Positions 8,904-17,392 of a stretch of 64,000 bases of DNA are shown piece after piece. The notes under the pieces are model-generated. The model saw only the letters and a list, made by a program, of their open reading frames with translations. It did no database searches and had not been told where the DNA came from. Source of the DNA: an uncultured Bacteroidales bacterium. Lineage in GTDB: Bacteria; Bacteroidota; Bacteroidia; Bacteroidales; FEN-979. The stretch spans positions 46,550 to 110,549 of the forward strand of contig CAIQUS010000094.1 in the NCBI GenBank assembly GCA_903875045.1, read 5' to 3'. Position 1 is the stretch's first letter. Every line of letters starts with the position of its first letter. The translations under genes and the position numbers were made by a program.

Positions 8904-10319
8904 ATGTTTGGCCTTGACACCTCCTATACCATCCTTTTAATTATCTGTTTACTTGCTGCCTGTACATTCGAATTCATCAATGGATTCCATGATACTGCCA
9001 ATGCTGTTGCAACAGTCATTTATACACATTCACTAAAACCAACCACAGCGGTTGTCTGGTCGGGACTCTGGAATTTCATCGGGGTGAATGTCGGGGGAAT
9101 AGCAGTAGCCATGGGCATTGTAAACCTGTTGCCGGTTGAACTTTTGGTCGATCAAAACCTGATGCACAGCATATCCATGATATTTGCATTGATTTTCACT
9201 GCCATTATCTGGAACCTTGCCACATGGTATATTGGTATCCCCTGCAGCAGTTCACACACACTTATCGGATCGATCTTTGGTGTTGGGCTGGCTTTTTACT
9301 TTCTGCCCGGCGTTACAACTTACGCCCTGAACTGGAACAAGGTCATTGATGTTGGACTCTCTTTGCTGATATCACCCGTGTTCGGTTTCGGGTTCGCCTT
9401 GCTGTTAATGTTTATTCTCAGAAAGACTGTTAAAAATAAGATGATTTTCAAGGAACCACCTGCGAAGAAAGCTCCACCGCTCTGGATCCGAAGTATACTT
9501 ATTTTAACCTGTACCAGTGTAAGTTATGCTCATGGATCCAACGATGGTCAAAAAGGTGTTGGTCTCATCATGCTGATACTCATAGGATTTTCACCGGCAT
9601 ACTTTTCTGTCGACAGGTCTAAGAAACCTGAAAACCTGCTTTATCAAACACGACAAATCGAATGGAACCTCACCCATCTCGATACCAATTCATTTGGCCC
9701 GGCTGACCGTGAATCCCTCCATGCGGTTGTCACTAACCTTGAATTTATGAAAGTGACCCTGAATGGCGTGAAAACATTCGATGACCTTAAAAAGGACGAT
9801 CACTTCGGAATGAGGAAGGCCATCATCGTTGTATCTAAAAAAACGGAATCCATTCTTAAACACATCAAAACACAGCCTGGTTCAAAGGTTTCGCCTGACC
9901 GGGTTGCCATCATTACCTCAAACCTCAAAAAATTTAAAGCAAATACCGAATATTCACCCCGTTGGGTTATCCTGTTGGTGTCGCTATCGCTCGGGTTTGG
10001 TACCATGATCGGCTGGAAGCGCATTGTGGTTACCATTGGCGAGAAAATAGGCAAAACACATCTCACTTATGCACAGGGCGCCAGTGCAGAACTCGTGGCT
10101 GCAAGCACCATCGGTGTTTCAACCATGTTCGGTTTGCCGGTAAGCACTACCCATGTTTTATCATCGGGGATCGCAGGAACCATGGTTGCAGGCAGCGGCC
10201 GGCAAAACCTCCGGATGGGAACGGTTAAGAACATCCTGATCGCATGGCTCATCACCATTCCGTTTACAGTAATCCTTTCAGGGCTGCTCTTCTACTTTCT
10301 GCGAATGATCTTTGTTTGA
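8904..10319 (+). CDS. pit: Inorganic phosphate transporter, PiT family
   Basis: A 471-aa PiT-type permease that imports phosphate (usually as a metal-phosphate complex) with a cation. Both inverted signature repeats are visible: GFHDTANAVATVIYTHSLKP near residues 27-46 and ELVAASTIGVSTMFGLPVST near 395-415, with SSSHTLIGSIFG and SYAHGSNDGQKGVGLI between. A long soluble insert from about 235 to 350 (LTHLDTNSF through LKKFKANTE) separates the two halves, as in many bacterial PiT proteins. The stop at 10317-10319 is immediately followed by the stop of the convergent P-type ATPase with no spacer. Confidence 0.9.
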   Translation: MFGLDTSYTILLIICLLAACTFEFINGFHDTANAVATVIYTHSLKPTTAVVWSGLWNFIGVNVGGIAVAMGIVNLLPVELLVDQNLMHSISMIFALIFTAIIWNLATWYIGIPCSSSHTLIGSIFGVGLAFYFLPGVTTYALNWNKVIDVGLSLLISPVFGFGFALLLMFILRKTVKNKMIFKEPPAKKAPPLWIRSILILTCTSVSYAHGSNDGQKGVGLIMLILIGFSPAYFSVDRSKKPENLLYQTRQIEWNLTHLDTNSFGPADRESLHAVVTNLEFMKVTLNGVKTFDDLKKDDHFGMRKAIIVVSKKTESILKHIKTQPGSKVSPDRVAIITSNLKKFKANTEYSPRWVILLVSLSLGFGTMIGWKRIVVTIGEKIGKTHLTYAQGASAELVAASTIGVSTMFGLPVSTTHVLSSGIAGTMVAGSGRQNLRMGTVKNILIAWLITIPFTVILSGLLFYFLRMIFV

Positions 10320-12878
10320 TCAGGATACCACGGACTGCTTTCTGCGAAACTTCACAGCCTTGTATATTTCAAACCAGGTAATGGTAAGCACACCAGCTCC
10401 GAGGCAAATCAGTGAATCTCCAATTCCGATCTTCTCAAACTGAAACAGTTGCAGACAGAACGGAATATTCATTATCAGAATCATAAAAAAGACTGCCCCC
10501 CCTACTACCCAGGTAACAGCTTTGTTACTTATCGTGAGCACCTCGAAAATGCTTCGGGTCCATGAACGGTTTGACATGATCACAGCTATGTTTGCTGCAA
10601 TAAGTGTCATGAATGACATCGCCCTGATTTGTCCTTCAGGATGTCCGGTATAATAGCTGAATAAATAGACACCCATCACAAAAACAAGGATGCTAATCCC
10701 CTGCATGCAACTGAGAAGAATTTTTTTAATGCCGAAAAACTTTTCGTTGATATCCCGGGGAGGACGGTCCATCACATTTTTCTCCTCCTTCTCCGCTTCA
10801 AAGATCATTGAGCAGGCAGGGTCAATGATGAGTTCGAGGAAAACGATATGGATAGGCCACAAAATAAGCGGCAGGTCAATCAACAGGATTGGTATCAATG
10901 ATAATCCTGCTATCGGCACATGGATTGCAAAAATATATCCGAGCGCTTTTTGAAGGTTATCAAAAATACGGCGTCCCATGGCGTTTCCGGCAACGATCGA
11001 TGAAAAATTGTCATCCATCAGCACCAGTGAAGATGCCTCCCGGGCCACATCCGTACCCTTTTCACCCATTGCAATTCCGATGTGGGAAGCCTTCAGAGCC
11101 GGGGCATCATTGATTCCATCGCCTGTCATGGCCACTATTTCCCCGTTTTTCTTCAATGCATTTACAATTAAAAGCTTCTGTTCCGGAACCACCCTGGCGC
11201 AAACGTTCACATTCCCGATCCTGGAACAAAGTTCCTCTTCTGTCATCGATTTCAAATCAAATCCTGTGATACAAGTATCAGGATTCTTCAACCCGATTTC
11301 CCTGGCGATGCTCATAGCAGTCACCGGATAATCCCCAGTGATCATAATGACCCTGATCCCGGCACGGTAACATTCGGCAACTGACTTGCTTATCTCAGGC
11401 CGGATGGGGTCGGAAAGTCCGATCAATCCCAGGAATTCAAATTCAAAATCATGCTGATTTTCAGGAAGTTCATCCAAAGTGATCTGCGACATGGCAACGC
11501 CAAGAACACGTAATCCGTTATTGGCCATCTCTTCGATCGCACGTGCGTATATGGTTCGGATTTCGTCCGTCAGGTGACAAAGGTCGAACACAACTTCAGG
11601 TGCCCCTTTGGCGGCAATGCTTCTCGTGCCAGTTTTACGATCAAAGAAAACACGCGACATGGCAAGCAAGTCACGCGTAAGGGGGTATTCGCGCACCATC
11701 TCCCATTCATGGTTCAGGTGCCCGGTGCCAGACAAATATTGATCGCCAAGCCGTGTGATGGCTTTCTCCATCGGATCGAAGGGGTTGACCTGACTGGCAA
11801 GAATACCGTACTCCACTACACTGTGAAAGGTTTCCGGCAACTCATTTTCCTTGTTGGCATCAAAAAAAACAGTCCCGTTAAAAAGCTTCTGGACGGTCAT
11901 TTTATTGGCAGTCAGGGTACCCGTTTTATCGGTACACAAAACCGTTGCTGATCCCAGCGTTTCTATGGCAGAAGGTTTTCGGGTAAGTACATTTTTTTTT
12001 GACATCCGCCAGGCGCCGAGGGCAAGAAATATGGCAAGCACCACAGGAAATTCCTCCGGCAGCATGGCCATGGCAAGGGTAATCCCGGCAAGGAAGCCTT
12101 TTAAAAGGTCGCCTCTCGTCATTGTATACACAGCAATAACAAGCAAGCACAGCACAAACCCTGTAATGGCCAGTCGTTTTACAAGGACCCCCATCTCCTT
12201 TTTGAGCCGGGTAGGTTCTTCTTTGACCTCTGAAATCGCCTTGCCGATCTTCCCTATTTCCGTATGGATCCCTGTTGCAGAAACTTTAGCCATGCCAGAA
12301 CCCTGCACGATCATCGAACCGGAATATACGAACGGAAGATCATCGCCACCAGGTTGTGAACCCTCGGTTTTGCCATCCCAATCCTGCTTCCGGACCGGAA
12401 CAGATTCGCCGGTAAGCAACGATTCATCAGCCAGCAGGCTAACAGACGACAGAACAGTTGCATCAGCCGGAACCCGGTCGCCTTCCTGCAAAACCAACAC
12501 ATCGCCTGTTACAACCTCTCTTCCTGCAATTCTGACTTCCACCCCATCGCGTATAACCAGCGCACGGGGACTGGCCAGATCCCGCAACGCATCAAGCGCC
12601 TTCTCTGTTTTCTTTTCCTGATAAAATTCAATGCCCATGATAACAAAGACAAAACTAAGGAGCATCATGCCCTCCTGGATATCTCCCAATACCATGTAAA
12701 GGGCTCCGCAGGCCACCAACAGCAGAAACATGGGTTCCTTGACAACCCCTAGGGCAATGGTGATAAAATTTCTCGATTTCGAAGAGGGCAATTCATTATA
12801 ACCTTCGGAAATGAGTTTTTTCGCAGCCTCTTCAGCACTAAGCCCCAAAATTTTTCCGGGATCAAAATCAATCTTCAT
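10320..12878 (-). CDS. Cation-transporting P-type ATPase (P2-type, calcium-ATPase-like)
   Basis: An 852-aa P-type ATPase with ten predicted membrane segments. The phosphorylation motif CTDKTGTLT has its Asp near residue 315; GDGINDAPALK near 600 is the hinge; LLTGESVPV lies in the actuator domain, where the dephosphorylation loop is TGES. The membrane motif is PEEFPV in place of PEGLPA of SERCA-type pumps, placing it in a bacterial P2 branch of uncertain ion specificity. There is no N-terminal heavy-metal domain and no CPx motif, so a soft-metal exporter is unlikely; Ca2+ or another divalent or monovalent cation is possible. It is convergent with pit with no spacer, and upstream of it on the same strand lie a zinc protease and a His-rich protein. 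Confidence 0.85.
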   Translation of the reverse strand: MKIDFDPGKILGLSAEEAAKKLISEGYNELPSSKSRNFITIALGVVKEPMFLLLVACGALYMVLGDIQEGMMLLSFVFVIMGIEFYQEKKTEKALDALRDLASPRALVIRDGVEVRIAGREVVTGDVLVLQEGDRVPADATVLSSVSLLADESLLTGESVPVRKQDWDGKTEGSQPGGDDLPFVYSGSMIVQGSGMAKVSATGIHTEIGKIGKAISEVKEEPTRLKKEMGVLVKRLAITGFVLCLLVIAVYTMTRGDLLKGFLAGITLAMAMLPEEFPVVLAIFLALGAWRMSKKNVLTRKPSAIETLGSATVLCTDKTGTLTANKMTVQKLFNGTVFFDANKENELPETFHSVVEYGILASQVNPFDPMEKAITRLGDQYLSGTGHLNHEWEMVREYPLTRDLLAMSRVFFDRKTGTRSIAAKGAPEVVFDLCHLTDEIRTIYARAIEEMANNGLRVLGVAMSQITLDELPENQHDFEFEFLGLIGLSDPIRPEISKSVAECYRAGIRVIMITGDYPVTAMSIAREIGLKNPDTCITGFDLKSMTEEELCSRIGNVNVCARVVPEQKLLIVNALKKNGEIVAMTGDGINDAPALKASHIGIAMGEKGTDVAREASSLVLMDDNFSSIVAGNAMGRRIFDNLQKALGYIFAIHVPIAGLSLIPILLIDLPLILWPIHIVFLELIIDPACSMIFEAEKEEKNVMDRPPRDINEKFFGIKKILLSCMQGISILVFVMGVYLFSYYTGHPEGQIRAMSFMTLIAANIAVIMSNRSWTRSIFEVLTISNKAVTWVVGGAVFFMILIMNIPFCLQLFQFEKIGIGDSLICLGAGVLTITWFEIYKAVKFRRKQSVVS

Positions 12879-12914
12879 TGGTTACAGGGTTAAATTAGTT
12901 GTTGATTCAAGGCA

Positions 12915-13631
12915 TCAATCTCTTTTTCCAATATAAATCATAATGTAATACAACAAAGTGGCAAGTGAGCCAAGTGCAGCCACAACATACGTATATGCAG
13001 CCCATTTCAATGCATCCTGCGCTTTTTGGTGCGACGAAGTGTTTGTAACACCGGCTGTATTTAACCAGGCCAAAGCCCTTTTACTTGCATTGATCTCAAC
13101 TGGCAAAGTAATAAAACTGAAAATGGTTGTAAGTGCAAACAAAGCAATTCCCACCAGCAGTAATTGTGGAAAAACGCTCATAACCAACACCCCGCCCAGC
13201 AAAATCCATTGGACCCAATTTGATGCGAAACTTACCACAGGTACCAGGGCTGAGCGTACATTCAGCCAAGGGTAAGCGTGTGCATGCTGAATGGCATGGC
13301 CACATTCATGCGCAGCGACAGCTCCTGCCGCCACATGGTTTCCGAAGTACACCTCGCGGCTTAAATTAATGGTTTTGGTTGATGGATCATAATGATCAGT
13401 GAGTTCACCTTTTACCGATGAGATTTTCACATCATAAATTCCGTTTTCACGAAGCATTTTTTCAGCAACATCGTTTCCAAACATACCATAATTCATAGGT
13501 ATGCGGGCGTATTTTTTGAACCTTGATTTCAGCTGACAGCTAATAAGCCAGCTTAGGATCATAAATACACCAAAAATCAGCATGTAGGTTATCATCGTTC
13601 TGAAGATTACATAATTTATAATACCTGTCAT
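12915..13631 (-). CDS. YugP-type zinc metallopeptidase, membrane-bound
   Basis: A 238-aa membrane protein with the zinc motif HECGH near residues 107-111 (AAHECGHAIQHA), a hydrophobic N-terminus, the segment YDPSTKTINLSREVYFG, and two or three further helices towards the C-terminus. This is the YugP/neutral zinc metallopeptidase 2 family. Starts at 13631 or 13595 (MITYMLIFGVFM) are possible. It lies 36 bases upstream of the P-type ATPase gene on the same strand. Substrate unknown; family members are thought to act in membrane protein quality control, which here is only an inference. Confidence 0.85.
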   Translation of the reverse strand: MTGIINYVIFRTMITYMLIFGVFMILSWLISCQLKSRFKKYARIPMNYGMFGNDVAEKMLRENGIYDVKISSVKGELTDHYDPSTKTINLSREVYFGNHVAAGAVAAHECGHAIQHAHAYPWLNVRSALVPVVSFASNWVQWILLGGVLVMSVFPQLLLVGIALFALTTIFSFITLPVEINASKRALAWLNTAGVTNTSSHQKAQDALKWAAYTYVVAALGSLATLLYYIMIYIGKRD

Positions 13632-13686
13632 CCCGGGATAACAGAATAAAGACCTGAAGATCCTGAAGGGTTTCCCTTATGGAAAA

Positions 13687-14064
13687 TTATTTTCCCGAAC
13701 CTTTCCAGAGTTTGTCCAGAAAACTGGTTACCCCATCGAGGATACTTTGCAAACCATTCTGACTTATATAATTAAAAATCTTTATGATCAAGGGTAACAA
13801 TGCAATAATCAGCCCGACAGCGATGATCAAAATCACGACGACTGCCACTGCAACTAAAAGCTGCAGCTTTTTATTACTCCGGATCTTGTTCAGAATGGCC
13901 AACCATTTCTGATGGTCATTGTACCCATGATGTGATGGGTACTGCCCATGCGAATATCTTTGGTAATCATGGTCATCATGGTGGCCATGATGGTCCTGAT
14001 ATCCATATCCCCGGTAATTTCCATGATGGCTGCGTTTATCTTCAAATAAATCATCGAATCCCAT
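13687..14064 (-). CDS. His-rich small membrane protein, function unknown
   Basis: A 125-aa protein from ATG 14064 (MGFDDLFEDK); ATG 14076 is an alternative. Residues about 8-45 are crowded with His, Tyr, Asp and Gly (HHGHHDDHDY and HGQYPSHHGYNDH), followed by KWLAILNKIRSNKKLQ and one long hydrophobic helix near 65-90 (LLVAVAVVVILIIAVGLIIA), then an amphipathic tail. It looks like a bitopic membrane protein with a metal-binding N-terminal tail. It precedes the zinc protease and P-type ATPase on the same strand (55 bases to the protease), which suggests a link to metal handling, but no family is recognised. Confidence 0.6.
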   Translation of the reverse strand: MGFDDLFEDKRSHHGNYRGYGYQDHHGHHDDHDYQRYSHGQYPSHHGYNDHQKWLAILNKIRSNKKLQLLVAVAVVVILIIAVGLIIALLPLIIKIFNYISQNGLQSILDGVTSFLDKLWKGSGK

Positions 14065-14179
14065 AATATTTATCATTAAAATGAATAAACTAAATTATAA
14101 TCAAATAGATAATGCATTACAAATTCAGGGAACAGGTGTTGAAACCCATGCTGAATCTGATTGCTGATCGTAAATATTG

Positions 14180-14482
14180 TCAGGAAATCTTTGGCGGTTG
14201 CCAAACGGCACAGCAGAATTCAGTGGTCAAAAAGCAATGCCGTTGGATGGACATCGGAAAGAAGAGCGTTGTATTGGAACTAAAAACAAGAGTTTCATAC
14301 ATCTGATCATCACAAAATGAATCAGCATCCTCACTCAGGGTAAACCCAACATCTCCGGAACCTGAAGCAAGGTGGATGCTGATTCTGCTGATCCCGGGAT
14401 TCGAATATGCATTTATCCCATAGCAGAAAAGAACCGCAAGGGGAAGAAGAATTCTGAATATTATAATCGGATGAACTTTCAT
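14180..14482 (-). CDS. Small putative exported protein, unknown
   Basis: A 100-aa reading frame from ATG 14482 starting MKVHPIIIFRILLPLAVLFC, a good signal peptide or membrane anchor with likely cleavage after INAYS. The remainder (ISIHLASGSGDVGFTLSEDA) has several Cys and no recognised family. A TATATTTGC promoter word sits 6 bases before the ATG. The longer start at 14524 lies upstream of that promoter. Support is the signal peptide and promoter only. If it is not a gene, 14077-14655 holds no coding sequence apart from the DedA promoter. Confidence 0.42.
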   Translation of the reverse strand: MKVHPIIIFRILLPLAVLFCYGINAYSNPGISRISIHLASGSGDVGFTLSEDADSFCDDQMYETLVFSSNTTLFFPMSIQRHCFLTTEFCCAVWQPPKIS

Positions 14483-14488
14483 TGATTG

Positions 14489-14497
14489 GCAAATATA
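14489..14497 (-). promoter_or_regulatory. -7 box (TATATTTGC)
   Basis: TATATTTGC 6 bases before the ATG at 14482; it implies a very short leader. It supports the small exported protein being real and starting at 14482. Confidence 0.42.
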
Positions 14498-14592
14498 GCG
14501 ATTTCTGAGGCAACAGGGAACCACACTTTGTTAAATAATTGTTAATAAATTATTTAGATAAATTCTATGATCTTCAATCATTTTTCTTGCCT

Positions 14593-14600
14593 TATATTTG
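14593..14600 (+). promoter_or_regulatory. -7 box (TATATTTG) of dedA-kup
   Basis: TATATTTGCC sits 55 bases before the DedA start at 14656 and downstream of the first in-frame ATG at 14539, which argues for the shorter protein. Confidence 0.5.
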
Positions 14601-14655
14601 CCATTCGTTAAAAATTGTAAATTTACCCGTTCAAATAACAAATACCCCGTCACCA

Positions 14656-15312
14656 ATGTTAGAGACCTTAAAGAATTTTTTCGACATCATTCTGCACATC
14701 GATATCCATCTTCAACAATGGGTTACAGATTACCGGACATGGACTTATCTTTTGTTATTCACTATTGTTTTTATGGAGACAGGATTTGTGGTCACACCTT
14801 TTTTACCAGGTGATTCCATGCTTTTTGCCGCAGGTACTGTTGCCGCCATGGATGGGGAGCCGCTTAGTATCATGATCCTTGTTCCATTGCTCACTTTTGC
14901 AGCATTTTTGGGCGATACGGTCAATTACTTTACAGGCAGGTACCTGGGGCAGGCTGTATATGAAAAGAATTACCGGCTGATCAAACGCGAATACCTGGAT
15001 AAAACCCACGCCTTTTATGAAAAGCACGGTGGAAAAACCATTATCATTGCCAGGTTTATGCCCATCATCAGAACATTTGCACCCTTTGTTGCCGGTATCG
15101 GTACCATGACCTATAAACGATTTACCTCATTCAACATTATCGGTGGATTCCTGTGGGTTGCATCGTTTTGTATCGCCGGTTACTTTTTTGGCAATATTCC
15201 GCTTGTGAAAAATAATTTCACCATTGTCATCCTGGTCATAATTTTTATTTCCCTGATGCCAATGATCATTGCTTTCCTTCAAAAATATCTGAATAAGAAC
15301 AAGGTTACATAA
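14656..15312 (+). CDS. DedA family membrane protein
   Basis: A 218-aa membrane protein, the size of DedA/SNARE-associated proteins, now regarded as flippases or transporters of polyprenyl phosphate and phospholipids. Signatures: VFMETGFVVTPFLPGDSMLF near residues 37-56, GDTVNYFTGRYLG near 88-100 and the GGKTIIIARFMPIIRTFAPFVAG region near 122-144, with the conserved Arg residues. ATG 14656 (MLETLKNFFDI) gives the family length and lies after the promoter; a frame opening at 14539 is too long. kup begins 5 bases after the stop, so they are likely one transcript. Confidence 0.87.
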   Translation: MLETLKNFFDIILHIDIHLQQWVTDYRTWTYLLLFTIVFMETGFVVTPFLPGDSMLFAAGTVAAMDGEPLSIMILVPLLTFAAFLGDTVNYFTGRYLGQAVYEKNYRLIKREYLDKTHAFYEKHGGKTIIIARFMPIIRTFAPFVAGIGTMTYKRFTSFNIIGGFLWVASFCIAGYFFGNIPLVKNNFTIVILVIIFISLMPMIIAFLQKYLNKNKVT

Positions 15313-15317
15313 ACAAC

Positions 15318-17285
15318 ATGAACCAGTCCGTTAGTAAAAACGAAATTGACAAAATAACTACTGCCGGGCTGGTGGTCACATTGGGAATAATTTACGGGGA
15401 TATCGGAACCTCCCCGCTCTACGTCATGAGGGCCATCGTTGCCGGTGCCAACTCCATCCATGCTTCATTCATCATTGGCGGACTTTCGTGTATCTTCTGG
15501 ACCCTTACAATGCAAACCACCATCAAGTACATCACCTTTGCCCTGCGTGCCGACAACAGAGGGGAGGGTGGAATTTTCGCCCTTTTTGCACTCATCAGAA
15601 AAAGAGCCAAATGGGCATTTCTCTTTGCAATTATTGGTGGATGTACCTTACTTGCCGACAGCATTATCACCCCGGCCATTACCATCGTTTCTGCCGTTGA
15701 AGGGTTGCTGATCAAAAACCCGCGCATCCCGGTGGTACCAATTGCAGTGATCATCATTACATTATTATTCCTGATTCAAAAATTCGGGACCAAGATGATT
15801 GGGAAATCATTCGGCCCGATTATGTTTATATGGTTTTCAATGCTCGGGATTCTCGGCTTTATTCAACTGATTGAATACCCTGAAATTCTGAATGCAATGA
15901 ACCCTGCCTATGCTTTCGATTTTCTCACAAAATACCCGAAAGGTTTTATCCTGCTGGGCGCAGTATTTTTATGTACCACAGGGGCCGATGCACTCTATTC
16001 CGACCTCGGACATTGTGGCCGGAACAACATCAGGGCTACCTGGGGTTTTGTGAAAGTATGCCTGTTGCTGAATTATTTCGGACAGGGGGCATGGATCCTG
16101 AAAAATGCCGATTTCGTAAATGAATGGACCAATCCTTTCTTTTCCATCATGCCTGCGTGGTTTCTGATGCCCGGTATCATCATTGCCACCGTTGCAGCCA
16201 TCATCGCAAGCCAGGCAATGATAACCAGCTCTTTTACGCTGATCAGCGAAGCCATCTCCCTGAATTTCTGGCCTAAGGTTAAAATCAATTACCCGACAAA
16301 TATCAAAGGGCAAATGTACATTTCCAGCATCAACTGGATTCTCTATATATGTTGTGTAGGCATCGTCCTCTTTTTTCAGAAATCGGCCAACATGGAGGCA
16401 GCATACGGACTTACGATCAACATCACCATGTTAATGACAACCATCCTGCTTGGAATTTATCTCTATTTCAAGCATGTGCCAAAATACATGATCGCGCTCT
16501 TTATGCTGGTATACCTTACCATTGAAGGATCATTCCTTATCGCCAACCTCAATAAATTTCTCCATGGCGGGTATTTTACCTTCATGTTGGGCAGTATTCT
16601 GTTCATTATCATGTACGTATGGTTTAACGGACGCAAAATCAAGAACAGTTTTATTGAGTTTCTCCGTATTGATGACTATGTTAATGTGATCAAAGCGCTT
16701 TCAAGGGACAAATCAATTCCAAAATATGCCACAAACCTGGTTTTCCTAACCAAAGCCAACAGGGAACCTGATATTGAATCAAAGATCATTTATTCTATAT
16801 TAAACAAGCAACCGAAGCGGGCAGATACCTACTGGATGCTCCATATCGACATACTTGACGAACCTCACGTACTCGAATACAAGGTCACGCAGCTTATCCC
16901 GGGAATTTTAATCAAAATTGATTTCAAAATCGGTTTCAAGGTACAACCCCGGATCAACCTGTTTTTCAGACAGGTACTTGAAGAAATGAGCCGGAATAAA
17001 GAAATCGACCTGCTTAGCCATTATGATTCACTAAGACAATTCAACGTTTCGAGCGATTTTCGTTTTGTGATCATCGACCGGATTCAGAATTACGATTTTG
17101 ATTTCCCTGCCAGAGAACAGTTTATCATGGATCTTTACGCGATCCTGAAAAGGTTTGGCATCGGTGAAGTCCGGTCGCTTGGTCTGGATACCAGCAATGT
17201 GACTGTTGAAACAGTTCCACTTTATATTGACAAGGAGACCCCTGTTTTGCTCGTCAGGAACGATCTTACCAAACATTACGGATAG
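15318..17285 (+). CDS. kup: Kup-type potassium transporter, copy 1
   Basis: A 655-aa Kup/HAK/KT protein: potassium-proton symporter with about 12 helices and a C-terminal cytosolic domain from about residue 450. The signature GDIGTSPLY is at 27-35, GEGGIFALFALIRKRAKW near 76-93, and DALYSDLGHCG near 224-234. The soluble domain contains DTSNVTVETVPLY near the end. It follows dedA by 5 bases and precedes a paralogue of identical length by 107 bases. Potassium uptake under low K+ or acid is the family role. Confidence 0.92.
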   Translation: MNQSVSKNEIDKITTAGLVVTLGIIYGDIGTSPLYVMRAIVAGANSIHASFIIGGLSCIFWTLTMQTTIKYITFALRADNRGEGGIFALFALIRKRAKWAFLFAIIGGCTLLADSIITPAITIVSAVEGLLIKNPRIPVVPIAVIIITLLFLIQKFGTKMIGKSFGPIMFIWFSMLGILGFIQLIEYPEILNAMNPAYAFDFLTKYPKGFILLGAVFLCTTGADALYSDLGHCGRNNIRATWGFVKVCLLLNYFGQGAWILKNADFVNEWTNPFFSIMPAWFLMPGIIIATVAAIIASQAMITSSFTLISEAISLNFWPKVKINYPTNIKGQMYISSINWILYICCVGIVLFFQKSANMEAAYGLTINITMLMTTILLGIYLYFKHVPKYMIALFMLVYLTIEGSFLIANLNKFLHGGYFTFMLGSILFIIMYVWFNGRKIKNSFIEFLRIDDYVNVIKALSRDKSIPKYATNLVFLTKANREPDIESKIIYSILNKQPKRADTYWMLHIDILDEPHVLEYKVTQLIPGILIKIDFKIGFKVQPRINLFFRQVLEEMSRNKEIDLLSHYDSLRQFNVSSDFRFVIIDRIQNYDFDFPAREQFIMDLYAILKRFGIGEVRSLGLDTSNVTVETVPLYIDKETPVLLVRNDLTKHYG

Positions 17286-17347
17286 GCCGGCTCAATTAAT
17301 ACCGGAGGGTTTTGCACGTGTGTGAAAATACCGGGCTGAAAAAAGTT

Positions 17348-17355
17348 TACATTTG
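17348..17355 (+). promoter_or_regulatory. -7 box (TACATTTG) of the second kup
   Basis: TTTACATTTGCACC lies 37 bases before the ATG at 17393. It suggests the second copy can be transcribed separately from dedA-kup1. Confidence 0.45.
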
Positions 17356-17392
17356 CACCCTGTTTTTATTCACAGGCTAATCCGTTACCTCT

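Noticed and set aside
11851..12621. 256-aa frame on the plus strand
   Set aside because: It lies wholly antisense to the well-supported P-type ATPase and has Ser/Arg-rich low-complexity composition typical of a shadow frame.
14112..14306. 64-aa frame on the plus strand
   Set aside because: No promoter word, no signal or recognisable domain; it overlaps the better supported small exported protein on the other strand.
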